64,000 nt of DNA from Blumeriella jaapii (lineage: Eukaryota > Ascomycota > Leotiomycetes > Helotiales > Drepanopezizaceae). Numbering within the stretch: position 1 is the first letter of the stretch; every line of letters starts with the position of its first letter. The stretch is taken from contig VWND01000035.1 in NCBI GenBank assembly GCA_009599575.1, forward strand, positions 62,001 to 126,000, in the 5' to 3' direction. Position numbers and translations under genes: made by a program. Shown here in pieces: positions 22,201 through 31,994 of the stretch. The notes below the pieces were generated by a model that saw only the letters and a program-made list of their open reading frames with translations, made no database searches and had not been told where the DNA came from.

Positions 22201-22245
22201 CAGCGAGCGTTCGCGCAGGCCGGGGGATTCATGAGCGACGGATGA
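18941..22245 (+). CDS. Zn2Cys6 transcription factor with fungal-specific regulatory domain
   Basis: Exons 18941-19648, 20082-20893, 21122-21874 and 22003-22245. The zinc cluster is perfect across the first splice: C227-X2-C230-X6-C237-X6-C244-X2-C247-X6-C254, followed by a basic linker (RPSRRRGPPNRHAEAIKKKAR). The middle region (DDFFTYIHPVCPFPHEPSF, YLDNELSVYDAATSYFLGLA, RQEIGRRVFWVMF) is the fungal-specific regulatory domain of nuclear DNA-binding regulators. The N-terminus has a poly-Q/His/Ala-rich stretch. Two problems remain. The start is uncertain: an attractive MSNYAGSPYSPAPS start at 19105 is in another frame. Exon 3 also needs one extra base or a 47-nt weak intron (21473-21519) to join ELQLVSGSQPGEF to GRRRIQYEIQKANIYASQL. 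Introns 1 and 2 are unusually long. The regulated pathway is unknown. Confidence 0.8.
19715..19997 (+). repeat. Purine-rich tract in intron 1 of the Zn2Cys6 gene
   Basis: Almost pure GAAAAG/AGAAGA sequence ending in a run of about 20 A (about 19975-19997). It makes up most of the 433-nt intron 19649-20081. Confidence 0.9.
20915..21080 (+). repeat. Pyrimidine-rich (TTCTTCTTTTTC)n tract in intron 2 of the Zn2Cys6 gene
   Basis: A 12-bp TTCTTCTTTTTC-type unit is repeated about 12 times, then TTC triplets follow. It fills most of the 228-nt intron 20894-21121 and is broadly complementary to the purine tract of intron 1. Confidence 0.9.
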
Positions 22246-22815
22246 TGTGTTTGGTTTCTCGGCTATCCCACTCCTTCTCTGGTGCGGTGCATTTTGCGTC
22301 TCGCACTTAGCATTTGCACTTTGCATGCATGGCCTTCGCAGCGGTGGTGTTGCGTGCTAGAATTGCATTGCATCTTTCGGGGCCGGGGCGATCTGTTGAG
22401 GAGGGGGAAAGGGAGTTGTGGTACCTCACCTAGTTAATAGATGGATGTCTGCTGGTTCGGCGGGCGGGCAGGCAGGCAGGCAGGCAGGCAGGCGTCTTCA
22501 AAACGAATACCCCCAAGAAGAAATGAAAATACCTTGATCTCTCTACCTGGTTCTGGGTATCTCGGCGCTGGTGGAAGAGATGGAGAAATGGAAAAGTTGG
22601 AACGACGGGTAAGTGCGGAAGATCGTGCCTTCCAGGATCGGCACGGGCGTGAAGACGTCGTTTGCTGACTTGCGGAAGGCTCGACCTGCCTACACGTGAC
22701 AGGGTCGTAACAGCTCTTCCACTAATGGTCTACAACCACCATCTTCAAACAATCCTACAGACTTACTTACTTCCCTCCGCATCACTAACCCGAATTCCCA
22801 CCTACAGAAAATATC
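22246..22815. other. Intergenic region with a (GGCA)n run
   Basis: Between the Zn2Cys6 gene and the next plus-strand gene. A (GGCA)n run of about six copies lies at 22467-22490. Nothing else is supported. Confidence 0.5.
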
Positions 22816-24825
22816 ATGAACCCTTCAGAAAATCTTCCTGCGGGCTCCGAAATCACCCCCGCATCCATCCCTCGAACATCGAGCACCTGCGATTTGTCTG
22901 CCCTCCTCGCCCGAGACCATGCCACCACGTCCGAGTCGCGCCACAGAGAGCAGACCAACGACTCTGAGAACAGCCAGATCCTGTACATGGCCGATCCCAA
23001 ACACTCGCGGAGATCCGCCCGCAAGTCCCTCTCCTCGGTCGGCAACCACGCGGGGCGCCGATATGACGGCTCCTCGGACGAGATGGGTGACGCTCGCGAC
23101 GAGCTGTCGTGGAACATCATCGACCAGGAGATCTACGAGTGGCAGTACGTCTGCCAGACGGGACGTCCCTACTGGTGGTCGCCTGAATCGAGATACACGC
23201 GTCTGAAGAAATTCCAGCCGAGATTGCACGATATGACGACAGGCTGGTGGATGCGTGGCCTGGACGGTCGTCCCAAGCCTGTCTTTGCGGAGAAGCGTCG
23301 AGCGGTGTCCGATAACTACTTCTGCGATCCAAGTACCGTCCACGATCTGGCTCACTTGATAGCCGTTCAGCTGCTGGGTGCGTGCTTCACCCTCCCACCA
23401 GACCACGTTCTCGGCGTCCCGTCGCCAAACTCCACGATTGATCAGTATGCGGGAGGGAGGCTGCCGGATCCGAGAATGATTAGCTCCTTGCGCATGCATG
23501 CCCAGTTTCGATATTCGCCCAGTTTCGGGCATCAGGCGAGAAACACATCACCCGTGCAAGCGTGGCCGAGGCATTTTGGCGGTAGAGCATCGTCTCCTGG
23601 CTTGGCTCCATCGATTGCCGGATTCGAGGGTTCGAGCGCTGCTTCAAGAAGGGCTAGTCGCCGCCGGACTGTAAACACGGCTGTCACTGCTGGCTCGGCA
23701 TCTTCAGAATCCCTGGGTGGTAATGGAAACGGGCTGGATGGGTCCTCGACACATGAGCCCGGCCGCTCAACAAGCAGAGGGTATCTCGCCTATACCAGCA
23801 ACCCAAGCTCTGAAAGGAGACAGCAGCGATCGTCTCAGGGCGAATGGAAATTGACATATCCCAGCGCTGCTAACGCACAGCCTCGGTCGAGATACAGTCT
23901 CGAGGCAGCTATCCGCTCGGAGCCTCACCACGTCTTCATCCAGCCAGTACGAGAGCTCGTCGTCAAGCGCTGGACAAATTTCAAGCGGCGTTTGAGCGGC
24001 AGCTTGCACTCCGCACTCCCAGCGCGGGGATCGGAAGAGCACGGTTCAGAGCCGGGGAGCGCAATCTCTAGCAGTGATGCCAGAACTCGGAGACTTAGAG
24101 CTCAAGAACGAGGAGACATCCACAGCTCCATCGACAGCACATCGCCACACCCGCACTTCACCACGCCAGCCAGTGGTGACAGGTCTCCGAATTACAACCC
24201 GGTCCGGGTTGACTGGAGCAAGATCCCAGCTTTCCCACTGTCAAATTCCCGCATCTCCGACACTGCTCTTGCAGCTGCCGATACACGGATAGCTGCGGCT
24301 GCGTTACTGAGAACACCATCGCCGTCGCCACAAAGTCGATACACCACTCCTTCGGAGTCGTCGATCCACTCGCCGCAGAGTAACGCTGGACTAGCTGCCC
24401 CTTCGAGACCGGCGTTCCCGCTCTACTCGCCTGCCAGACACGCCTCCGCTGCACTGGCTGCAGCTCCAAAATCATTCCCATCGGCGCGAAACTCAGTGCG
24501 CCAGAAGAGGAAGAGCAGACTGTCGGAAATGCACACTCTCGACGATGTTCATGCCGAGCATCCAGAAGTCGATGAGAGGCTGGCGTTGAGTGCGCCGGCG
24601 AGTACGGTGGTCAGTCCGCTGGAATTGCCAGGCAGATTGGTGGAGGAGATGAGTACGGCCAGTTCCCCTGGTCTTGTGGTTACGAGGCCAAGGTTGGAGA
24701 GAGTGAGTACGACTGGGACGCAAATCTTCTACCCCAGCGAGGAGGGGATCGAGATTGATGGCCTGCCAGTTGGTCCTCCGAGTGATCTCTGGACCGGGGA
24801 CCGGAGAGAAAGGTCGTACCTGTAA
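22816..24825 (+). CDS. Hypothetical fungal protein, 669 aa
   Basis: An intronless 669-aa protein with no family I recognise. Residues about 95-230 look folded and conserved: a Trp/Tyr-rich stretch (ELSWNIIDQEIYEWQYVCQT, PYWWSPESRYTRLKKFQ, TTGWWMRGLDGRPKPVF) followed by a helix (STVHDLAHLIAVQLLGACF). The rest is long, Ser/Pro/Arg-rich and likely disordered, with no membrane segment or signal peptide. A second ordered-looking patch near residues 355-400 (YSLEAAIRSEPHHVFIQPVRELVVKRWTNFKRRL) could be an amphipathic helix or binding segment. Length, codon use and frame are those of a real gene. Function cannot be assigned. Confidence 0.75.
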   Translation: MNPSENLPAGSEITPASIPRTSSTCDLSALLARDHATTSESRHREQTNDSENSQILYMADPKHSRRSARKSLSSVGNHAGRRYDGSSDEMGDARDELSWNIIDQEIYEWQYVCQTGRPYWWSPESRYTRLKKFQPRLHDMTTGWWMRGLDGRPKPVFAEKRRAVSDNYFCDPSTVHDLAHLIAVQLLGACFTLPPDHVLGVPSPNSTIDQYAGGRLPDPRMISSLRMHAQFRYSPSFGHQARNTSPVQAWPRHFGGRASSPGLAPSIAGFEGSSAASRRASRRRTVNTAVTAGSASSESLGGNGNGLDGSSTHEPGRSTSRGYLAYTSNPSSERRQQRSSQGEWKLTYPSAANAQPRSRYSLEAAIRSEPHHVFIQPVRELVVKRWTNFKRRLSGSLHSALPARGSEEHGSEPGSAISSSDARTRRLRAQERGDIHSSIDSTSPHPHFTTPASGDRSPNYNPVRVDWSKIPAFPLSNSRISDTALAAADTRIAAAALLRTPSPSPQSRYTTPSESSIHSPQSNAGLAAPSRPAFPLYSPARHASAALAAAPKSFPSARNSVRQKRKSRLSEMHTLDDVHAEHPEVDERLALSAPASTVVSPLELPGRLVEEMSTASSPGLVVTRPRLERVSTTGTQIFYPSEEGIEIDGLPVGPPSDLWTGDRRERSYL

Positions 24826-25358
24826 AGGGCGGGTGAGACTTTCGAGAAATGGTACGAGATATTGGAGCTAGATTGCCGATACAAGACACGAGGGATTTTA
24901 CCCGTGACCACGTTCGCAACGAATGCCCGGATAACTAAATTGAATATATTGGATGACTGAAGTACAGGTGGCAGAAGCATACGAGTTGGTATTTCCTGAA
25001 TTCAGATGCAGTGCCGGTAACAGCACCAAAAAAAAAGATGTTGGTGATACAGTCGTGCGCCCAGACACCACGTAATGCATGTTCTCTACGCCTCGCCCTC
25101 CCAAACTCTGGCGTTTGGAACACTGTCGCCTCCTAATGAAGTTTCTATCCCCGTTCATTACCTTCTAGCCATAACATAGCATCTCGCGTGTCGTTATGTC
25201 CCTTGACGCCTTTCCTCCGACGCTCCAGAATTCCGGAATTCCAGGTGTCCTCTTCGGGCCTCCAATGACCTAGCCTCTTGCTTCGAATGTGCCGTCACAT
25301 CTCACCCAGCTGCCACCACTGAATCGAGGAGTCCGTCTTTGAATCCATCCCAGACACC
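24826..25358. other. Convergent intergenic region
   Basis: Shared 3' region of the hypothetical gene (+) and SYS1 (-). No gene or strong structure is seen. Confidence 0.4.
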
Positions 25359-26140
25359 TCAACTTGCCTCGCCCGCCTTCAACGCCACCATCTCATACTC
25401 GCCCCCACCGTCCCTCCCCCGGCCCCGTCCTCGCCCCCTCCCATACCCTTGCTCCTCATCCCCATTTGCGTCCGCCTGTTCCCCTTCGCTAGCAGGGACA
25501 TCGCTCGTCGCGCTGCTACTACCACCACTCGCCGGTGCGCCGTTGCCGAAGTTAATGGGCCGCAGCTCCCGCCACTGGCAGGCCCACACGCCTAGCGCCG
25601 TCATCAGCGCGGCAGACGAGGCCTGCAGGACCCACCAGAGGGCGTTGCGCGGGATGGAGTGCGAGTAGAGGGAGACGATTAGTAGGTGGATGAGGTGCAG
25701 CGAGATGGCGAAGTCAGGCACGAGCTTGGAGCGGCTGATGAGGAGCAGGATACCGATGACGCTGTTTTCCGTCGGATTAGACAGAGATCGCAAAGTGAGT
25801 GGGGGAAAGGCAGAGGAGGAGGAGGAGGAGGAGGAGAAGAGGAAGAGGAAGAAGAAGAGAGGGGGGAACAGGAAAGGGGAGAGAGGACGTACGCGATGAG
25901 AGCGTCCAAGAGCCACACTAAGCCCAGCATCCAGCCGACCGTCGTGTCGCCGCGCAGACTCCGCCAGCTCAGCACCAGATCGAAGGAGAAGCTACGCCCG
26001 GCGACCAGGGCCGTGAACAGGATGAGCGACGTGCCTGCGGCGTAGTAGATGGCTTGCAAGAGCAGGATCTGGGAGAGGATTTTGAGGGGCGGGAGTTCGG
26101 TGAGGGCGCCGGGGCGCGGAGGCCGGCGGCGGCGAGCCAT
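25359..26140 (-). CDS. SYS1: Golgi integral membrane protein SYS1
   Basis: Two exons on the minus strand, 26140-25893 and 25761-25359, joined across a 131-nt intron (GTACGT...CTAAT...CAG) to give 216 aa starting MARRRRPP. Four transmembrane segments fit the Sys1 family: ILSQILLLQAIYYAAGTSLILFTALVAG, VGWMLGLVWLLDALIAVIGILLLI, FAISLHLIHLLIVSLYSHSIP and LWWVLQASSAALMTALGVWACQWREL. Sys1 recruits Arl3/ARFRP1 to the trans-Golgi for endosome-Golgi traffic. The C-terminal cytosolic tail has a short GRGRGRGR run. The upstream ATG at 26275 in the same frame is unlikely because the region before MARRRR has no family match. The gene is divergent from COA6, 385 bp apart. Confidence 0.88.
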
Positions 26141-26525
26141 CGGGTAGGAGGAAAATAGTGAGTATGTTTGGGAAGATGCGAGTGTGAAAGCTAGCTTGTG
26201 GTCATGGCGATAGATGTTGCGATGGGTTGTGGTGTTGTGCTGAAAGTTGAGGGAGTTGAGGGAGACATGTTGCAAGGCCGAGGCCGAGCTCGATGTGGTT
26301 TAGAGCTTCTCACCGCCTCAGTTCTGCCTCTGAAGCTCTCGAATCCGTTCGACCTTCGACTTTCATCCTACAACCTTCAACCTCAACCTTTTTCCTTGTT
26401 CCTTTTTCAAGCTCCAACACATCCATAACTATACCTTGTACAAAACCTCCGCCACGTCCCATCGCAATCCGTCCTCTGTCTACGAGCATATCAGCAAACA
26501 CCAAACCACGAACCCCCAACCAACT
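26141..26525. promoter_or_regulatory. Bidirectional promoter between SYS1 and COA6
   Basis: 385 bp between divergent start codons. CT-rich leader-like sequence precedes COA6; no specific site is identified. Confidence 0.5.
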
Positions 26526-27087
26526 ATGGGACTCTTCTCGTCCTCGTCCACCTCCTCTCTCCCACCCCCTAAGCTCTCCTCCGACGGCACACCTATAGCC
26601 CCGGACCGGACACAGCGCGCGCGCTGCTGGGAAGCCCGCGACGCCTACTTTGCGTGTCTCGAGCAACACGCCATCGTGGACAGCATTTCAGAGGAAGCGC
26701 GCGCGAAGACGCTCTGCGGGCGGGAGGGTGAGGCCTTTGACGGGAACTGCGCGAGTAGTTGGGTTAGTCCCCCTTCTTGATCATCGTATCCCAGGTCCGA
26801 ATGGTGGAGGATTGAACAGTTGTGTTGGGGCAATCGCCTACGGCGATCAGCGCAAGATGCTGGCGGGATGATCTAGCGCGTACCGCACTGGAGCGCTTAT
26901 GTTCTTGTCTTGGGAGAGCTGGACGCTGATGAACATGCTCCCGCAGGTCACATATTTCAAGAAGCGCCGCGTGATGGAGCACCAGCGCGCCAAGATGCTC
27001 GAGAAGCTGCAGGCGGAGGGCGCGCAGAAGATGCCGGGCGAGATTGGGCCGCCGGGGCCGAATGCCGGGCTGGGTGGTAAATCGTGA
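26526..27087 (+). CDS. COA6: Cytochrome c oxidase assembly factor 6
   Basis: Exons 26526-26762 and 26947-27087 (184-nt intron, GTTAGT...GCAG, phase 0) encode 125 aa beginning MGLFSSSST. The twin-cysteine CHCH motif is present in order: RCWEARDAYFACLEQH (C-X9-C) and LCGREGEAFDGNCASSW (C-X10-C), followed after the splice by VTYFKKRRVMEHQR, a hallmark of Coa6. The protein resides in the mitochondrial intermembrane space and helps deliver copper to Cox2. The start at 26526 matches the family's short N-terminus; a frame upstream to 26436 is probably leader. The donor GTTAGT is slightly unusual. Confidence 0.9.
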
Positions 27088-28331
27088 GACAAGACGAGGC
27101 AGAGAGGTATTGCTCGTCTCTACGTTTCTAGGGACCTGTCAGACAGATAGCCGAGAGGAGGCGAGATGGACGAGGTGTACGATCAAAATGTGGGTTGGGC
27201 AATTATTTGATTGTCTACATCAAGACTGATCATCAACATTGCAGAGAAGTGCAAATTCGTCACTGTGTTGAAGATACTCCTATCTGTAAAAAGAAGTTAG
27301 TAAGACTTGCCCAATCAATCATCTGCAAAATTGAAAGGCAACAATGACTCTGCGTCAATCCCGACACAACGGTGATTCACAGAAAGCCTCGTTGCGTGGC
27401 AGTGCATCAAACACGTCGATCCTCTCTCCTCTCTCGCCTCTTACAGTACTCATTGCCGATAAGATGTTCACGGGCATCAGGCTATCGGGGGGAGGATTAA
27501 GTGAGCGATTGTGGCTCGTTGCGTATTGGTAGGTGACCGAAAAACTATGTGCCGAAGGTCGATGAAGCATTTTCATCTCAGCTGGATTTTGCTAAAGAGC
27601 TCATCCTTATTGACGTTCTGGAGGCTTGAAGCGTGTATTTTCGATCGATGTGGCGTTGAGATACCTACAGTGTGACTATGACCCGAAATGGAAATGTTTT
27701 GGTCCCATTAAGGCAATTAAGATCTCCAGATTGGTTGCTAGGTAATTATTGGAACTGGAAATGTACTGTACTAAAAAGCCAGGAGGCTGAGCTGTATGAA
27801 GCTTCCGGAGAGATACAGAAAGAAACCGGGCTAGTAATGTTTAATACTACACACAAAACGAGGCTCCCAAAGAACACAAGTGCGCTAATTGAGCCCTTTT
27901 CTTACAGGCGGAATGATTTCCCAATGCTTTAGTAGAATGTTGGGCTTTTTGGAGTTGGTTTGGTAGAGTTCTACCAGGCTTCCAAGAACCTCTGGCTTGG
28001 CCCACTTCTCCGCTTGCAGTGAAAGCAGGCGTCGAAGCGGAGCATGAACAAGCGATCATTCTATCATTAATTCCTATGTGAGCTTGTCGCAGTCTAAGCT
28101 CTTTAGCAGTACACAGCCGTGATGATGATGATAATAGCTGACAGCCATAACAGACATCTAAGGTCGTAATGTACTTACTGTCTGTACATATGCCAATTCC
28201 ATTGCTTCACGGCCAGAGCCGGAAGTCTCGGAAGCGGCTTTGGGAAAAGAGGGGTGTCGGGATCTCTGCTCTTCGTCTCAACTACACTAAACAGTAGCTC
28301 TCCGCAGCTCAAAGGCGTAAAGGGCCGTCAA
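27088..28331. other. Intergenic region between COA6 and the GST gene
   Basis: About 1.2 kb of short, unsupported open frames. A tandem duplication of TCGGCTCTTTCA units (about 28343-28372) sits just behind, near the GST promoter. Confidence 0.4.
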
Positions 28332-28340
28332 GTATATATA
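28332..28340 (+). promoter_or_regulatory. TATA box of the glutathione S-transferase gene
   Basis: TATATATAT lies about 150 bp before the ATG at 28489, with a CT-rich leader between, consistent with an inducible fungal promoter. Confidence 0.45.
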
Positions 28341-28488
28341 TCCTCGGCTCTTTCATCGGCTCTTTCATCGGCTACAATCGCCAATCACTATTAGGTATTG
28401 TTAATATCTCTCTCTCCCCCCTCCTCCCTCTCTCTCTCTCTTTCACACACACCTTTCCTCTCCCTCTCTTGGGAACTATTATCCAAAC

Positions 28489-29253
28489 ATGGCAGAAGGC
28501 AAACCCACTCTTCACCACCTCAACGTACATATTTTCTAACCCCCCTCTTCTACAAGTCCAAGCTAATCACTCCCTCAGAACTCCCAATCCCAGCGCATCG
28601 TCTGGCTGCTGGAAGAGCTGGGCATAGAGTACAACCTCGTTCCACACACCCGCAACCCAGCCGACCACCCAACGCGTCCCTTCCTCTCCCCCGACTCACT
28701 GCTCGCTCTGGGGAGCACGGGCAAGGCGCCCCTCTTGGTCACCGCCTCTGGTCGCCAAATCCCCGAGTCCTCAGCCATCGCTACGTATCTCATCCGTACC
28801 TACGACACGGCCGACAGGTTCGGCCTGCAGAATGGGGACTGGATCCGCGACGAGGTGCTCTCGAGCATCATCTCCACGGGGCTCGTGCGGGCCACGTCGA
28901 CCATCTTGATGCTGGACTTCCAGATCCTCAGGAACGGTGTCGGCCCCGCGGGCAACATGTGGGACGGGCCTGTGCTACGCGATTTCCTTCGACAGGTCGA
29001 GGACGCGGTCAAGGAGAAGGAGGGCGAGGGCGGGTGGCTGATGGGCAAGGAGCCCGGCCGGGCGGATATCTTGTTGGAGTTCCCGATAAGCAGTATCAAG
29101 GGACGCAAGACGATCGACTTGGAGAAGGACTTCCCCGCGCTGGATCGGTGGTTGAAGCAAGTCGCGGACAGGCCGGCGTACAAGAGGGCTTTGGCAAAGG
29201 CCTTTGATGGGCTTTACGACTGGTCTGTGTTTCCCAAGAAGGAGCATTTATAG
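28489..29253 (+). CDS. Glutathione S-transferase
   Basis: Exons 28489-28524 and 28579-29253 (54-nt intron, GTACAT...CTAAT...CAG, phase 0) encode 236 aa starting MAEGKPTLHHLN. The N-terminal thioredoxin-like domain shows NSQSQRIVWLLEELGIEY, then GKAPLL and the glutathione gamma-glutamyl-binding motif PESSAIATYLIRTY. The C-terminal helical domain follows (GWLMGKEPGRADILLEFPI matches the conserved GST N-capping region). It resembles fungal Gtt-type detoxifying enzymes that conjugate electrophiles to glutathione in the cytosol. The tiny first exon encodes only 12 residues; without it the second-exon frame has no ATG before the domain. The enzyme's substrate is not inferable. Confidence 0.9.
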
Positions 29254-30036
29254 ATGGGCGAGCGTGGATAGGAATGAGCTCTTCCCAGGTCATGCGTTTC
29301 GCTTAAGGATTTACTTGTACGTGATAGGTAAGTCCTCAAATCATATGCGTACGACAACAAACGAGCGAGCGCTCTGTATCTCAGTGAACAATGTTTAAGA
29401 TGCTTCTAAGTACAATCCTGGCTTTCTTAAGCATTGGATGATTGGGCTGGAAGACGCTACCACCAAGCGCGTATGCCGAAGCAGCCACAATGATAGCTCT
29501 AGACTCTCAGCCATGTTAGGACAAGTTGCGTCGAAGACTACCCCAACTTTACATTAGTTTGATACATCGCATGTTGAAGTACAAACATAGCTCCTTGGAA
29601 ACACCAACCTTCTTTCACAGCAAGGTCGTACAAACTGACATCTACATAGAAGTAGTTCTCTGCAAGATGCCTCTCTAGAATGCTAGAGCAGAGGGCAAGA
29701 GCCTGGTACGAGAGCCAGAACCGTGAAGTGAAGTGGCTCGGGTGGTACTTCAATTGATCTTCATTTCATCTTCACTTGATCTTCACTTGATCGAAAAGTA
29801 TCTACAAACAGTACGCACCTTGCGTGCCGGTGGAGGAAGGGGCCACGGATCCGACAAGATGACAGGAGCCACCGAGACTTACATAGCGCCAACGACGAAA
29901 GGTATTTTCTGAAAAGCTCGAGGTTGTTCTTCTCCCATCAACAACTCAACATTGTTTCCCAGTTCAGGAACGCCGTTCTCTCGTCAACAAGTATCAACAT
30001 AATTTCTGCATCGCTTCTTCTTATCACCAAGAAACC
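29254..30036. other. Intergenic region
   Basis: Short frames only. A repeated TTCATTTGATC/TTCACTTGATC stretch (about 29756-29793) is visible. Nothing else is supported. Confidence 0.4.
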
Positions 30037-30756
30037 ATGACCCTCCTCCTGGTCATGCTACACGCAAAGACCTCCCAAGCGATGACCAAAACAGCCAACT
30101 TCCTCGCCATCCTCCGCATTCTCGCCTTGGCTGGCGTTGCGGTCTGCTTCATGCTCCTCAGCGAAAATGTCTTCTACATCCCATACCTCTCGCCCTTGGC
30201 CCGCTTCGTTTACTGGATCGCCTCACCCCTCGCCCCCCTCCTCTTTCCCGCATTCCTCGGTCTCTTGCTCAAAGTCTGCCAGCACAGGACCTGGCCCACG
30301 AAAAAAAAACACATCTTGATCACCGGATCTTGGGTCCTGCCGCATGCGGTGCGCGCTATCTTGGATGCCTTCGCCCTCTGGCACCATGGGGATGTCTGTG
30401 GACTGTGGGAGTGTAAGGGTAAGTGGATTAAGTTGGTGCTTGTGGTCGTTGTCGTCGGAATGCAGGCTAGGGGATGGAAGTGGGACAATGGCTATGTCGA
30501 CAGGTGGATTGCGCATGTGATCAAAGAAGACGCGAGATGCTGGATCCAAGGGAAGGCAAAAACGATCGCTAACGGCGACGTGTACCAACCGGCTGATTCG
30601 AAGAAGGATGACAAGATTCTGGCTATCATCCTTCCCAAGAGTATGAAGAGGGAGTTGGGCGTGAGAGATGTGGAAGAGACGGTGATCTTGATGACTGTCC
30701 CCGGAGAAATACTTAGAGCCTATGGGCTAGCAGATCCAGCATACGTTTTCACCTGA
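30037..30756 (+). CDS. Small membrane protein of unknown function
   Basis: An intronless 239-aa protein, family not recognised. Predicted membrane segments: about residues 22-45 (ANFLAILRILALAGVAVCFMLL), 52-80 (LARFVYWIASPLAPLLFPAFLGLLLKV) and a short third (KWIKLVLVVVVVGMQA, about 128-143). The remainder is soluble, with KWDNGYVDRWIAHVIKEDARCWIQG. A second ATG at residue 16 (MTKTANFLAIL) could be the true start. Codon use and the membrane pattern support a real gene, but conservation is unknown. Confidence 0.55.
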   Translation: MTLLLVMLHAKTSQAMTKTANFLAILRILALAGVAVCFMLLSENVFYIPYLSPLARFVYWIASPLAPLLFPAFLGLLLKVCQHRTWPTKKKHILITGSWVLPHAVRAILDAFALWHHGDVCGLWECKGKWIKLVLVVVVVGMQARGWKWDNGYVDRWIAHVIKEDARCWIQGKAKTIANGDVYQPADSKKDDKILAIILPKSMKRELGVRDVEETVILMTVPGEILRAYGLADPAYVFT

Positions 30757-31648
30757 GGTTTTCGCTCAGAAGCCGTTGTAGAATAAGCCCTTTCTTGTAC
30801 AGCATGCATGTCTTATCGCTCAATACTAATAAATCAAAAATTCCCAAGCTTCTGTTTTGACTCATGATGTTGCAATCCACAGCATCTCTCAGTCCTATCG
30901 TACGCCTTTGACAAAAGCATTGAACTGCTTTTTGTACGTGAAGTTTCTCGCGCTTGACCGATTTCGAAAAGCTTTTAAAAAGCCAACAATCTGTGCGTAG
31001 ATCCAAAATGGTGGTTATAATTCCGTACACACGCTTCCCAAAGTCCAGTCCAGTCTGAACTTCAATAACCAAATTACATGGCTCAACTCACTGCCCGCCC
31101 GTCTCCGTGCTGCTGTTATCTCTAGGAACGGACAATTCTAGCGATCAGGATACTCCGATCCGATATTAAACATCGAAGTGCCGCTCGGCTAGACAAGTAC
31201 ACGTTCGAGGAAAAGCCCGTCCGTGTCTGTGAAAGAAAGGATGTGAGCAGAAAATCCCAAATACACCGTTTATGAGTCTCCGCACGTTAATAGCAAGGCA
31301 CTCGGCTGTTTCTGATCATGACGGACATTTGAATCTTTGAGGGCAAACACTATAAACAGTCTTTTCCGGTGATGTGTATACGCAAGCGATTACCGAGACC
31401 TTTGACACCGACCTGCGGGATAACAACAACAATAAACTTTGAGCCGACCGGCAGCTGGAAGCTCGGCTCTGCTTCTACCGGAAAAGGAGCTCCGTTTGCC
31501 GACTCACCGATCCGTAAAAGCTTTTCTTCATAATTGCCTGGGCATTGAGCAGGATAGGGAGGTGGTCTGGCTTTGAGACTCGGGGGTTGGCAACTTTTAT
31601 GCTCTCTGAATAAAATACATTACTTCCGGACAATACGTTTTTTCCTAA
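30757..31648. other. Intergenic region before the octamer satellite
   Basis: About 0.9 kb with no supported gene; it borders the ATACATAG repeat. Confidence 0.4.
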
Positions 31649-31978
31649 ATACATAGATACATAGATACATAGATACATAGATACATAGATACATAGATAC
31701 ATAGATACATAGATACATAGATACATAGATACATAGATACATAGATACATAGATACATAGATACATAGATACATAGATACATAGATACATAGATACATAG
31801 ATACATAGATACATAGATACATAGATACATAGATACATAGATACATAGATACATAGATACATAGATACATAGATACATAGATATAAAGATACATAGATAC
31901 ATAGATACATAGATACATAGATACATAGATACATAGATACATAGATACATAGATACATAGATACATAGATACATAGAT
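31649..31978. repeat. (ATACATAG)n satellite, about 41 copies
   Basis: An 8-bp unit is repeated almost perfectly for about 330 bp, with one variant unit near 31881-31888 (ATATAAAG). On the minus strand all three frames are open and read the same cyclic Y-L-C-I-Y-V-S-M peptide, because the 8-bp unit cycles through frames every 24 bp. It ends 16 bp from the stop codon of the histidine kinase. Confidence 0.95.
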
Positions 31979-31994
31979 TCGTATATCAACAGCT

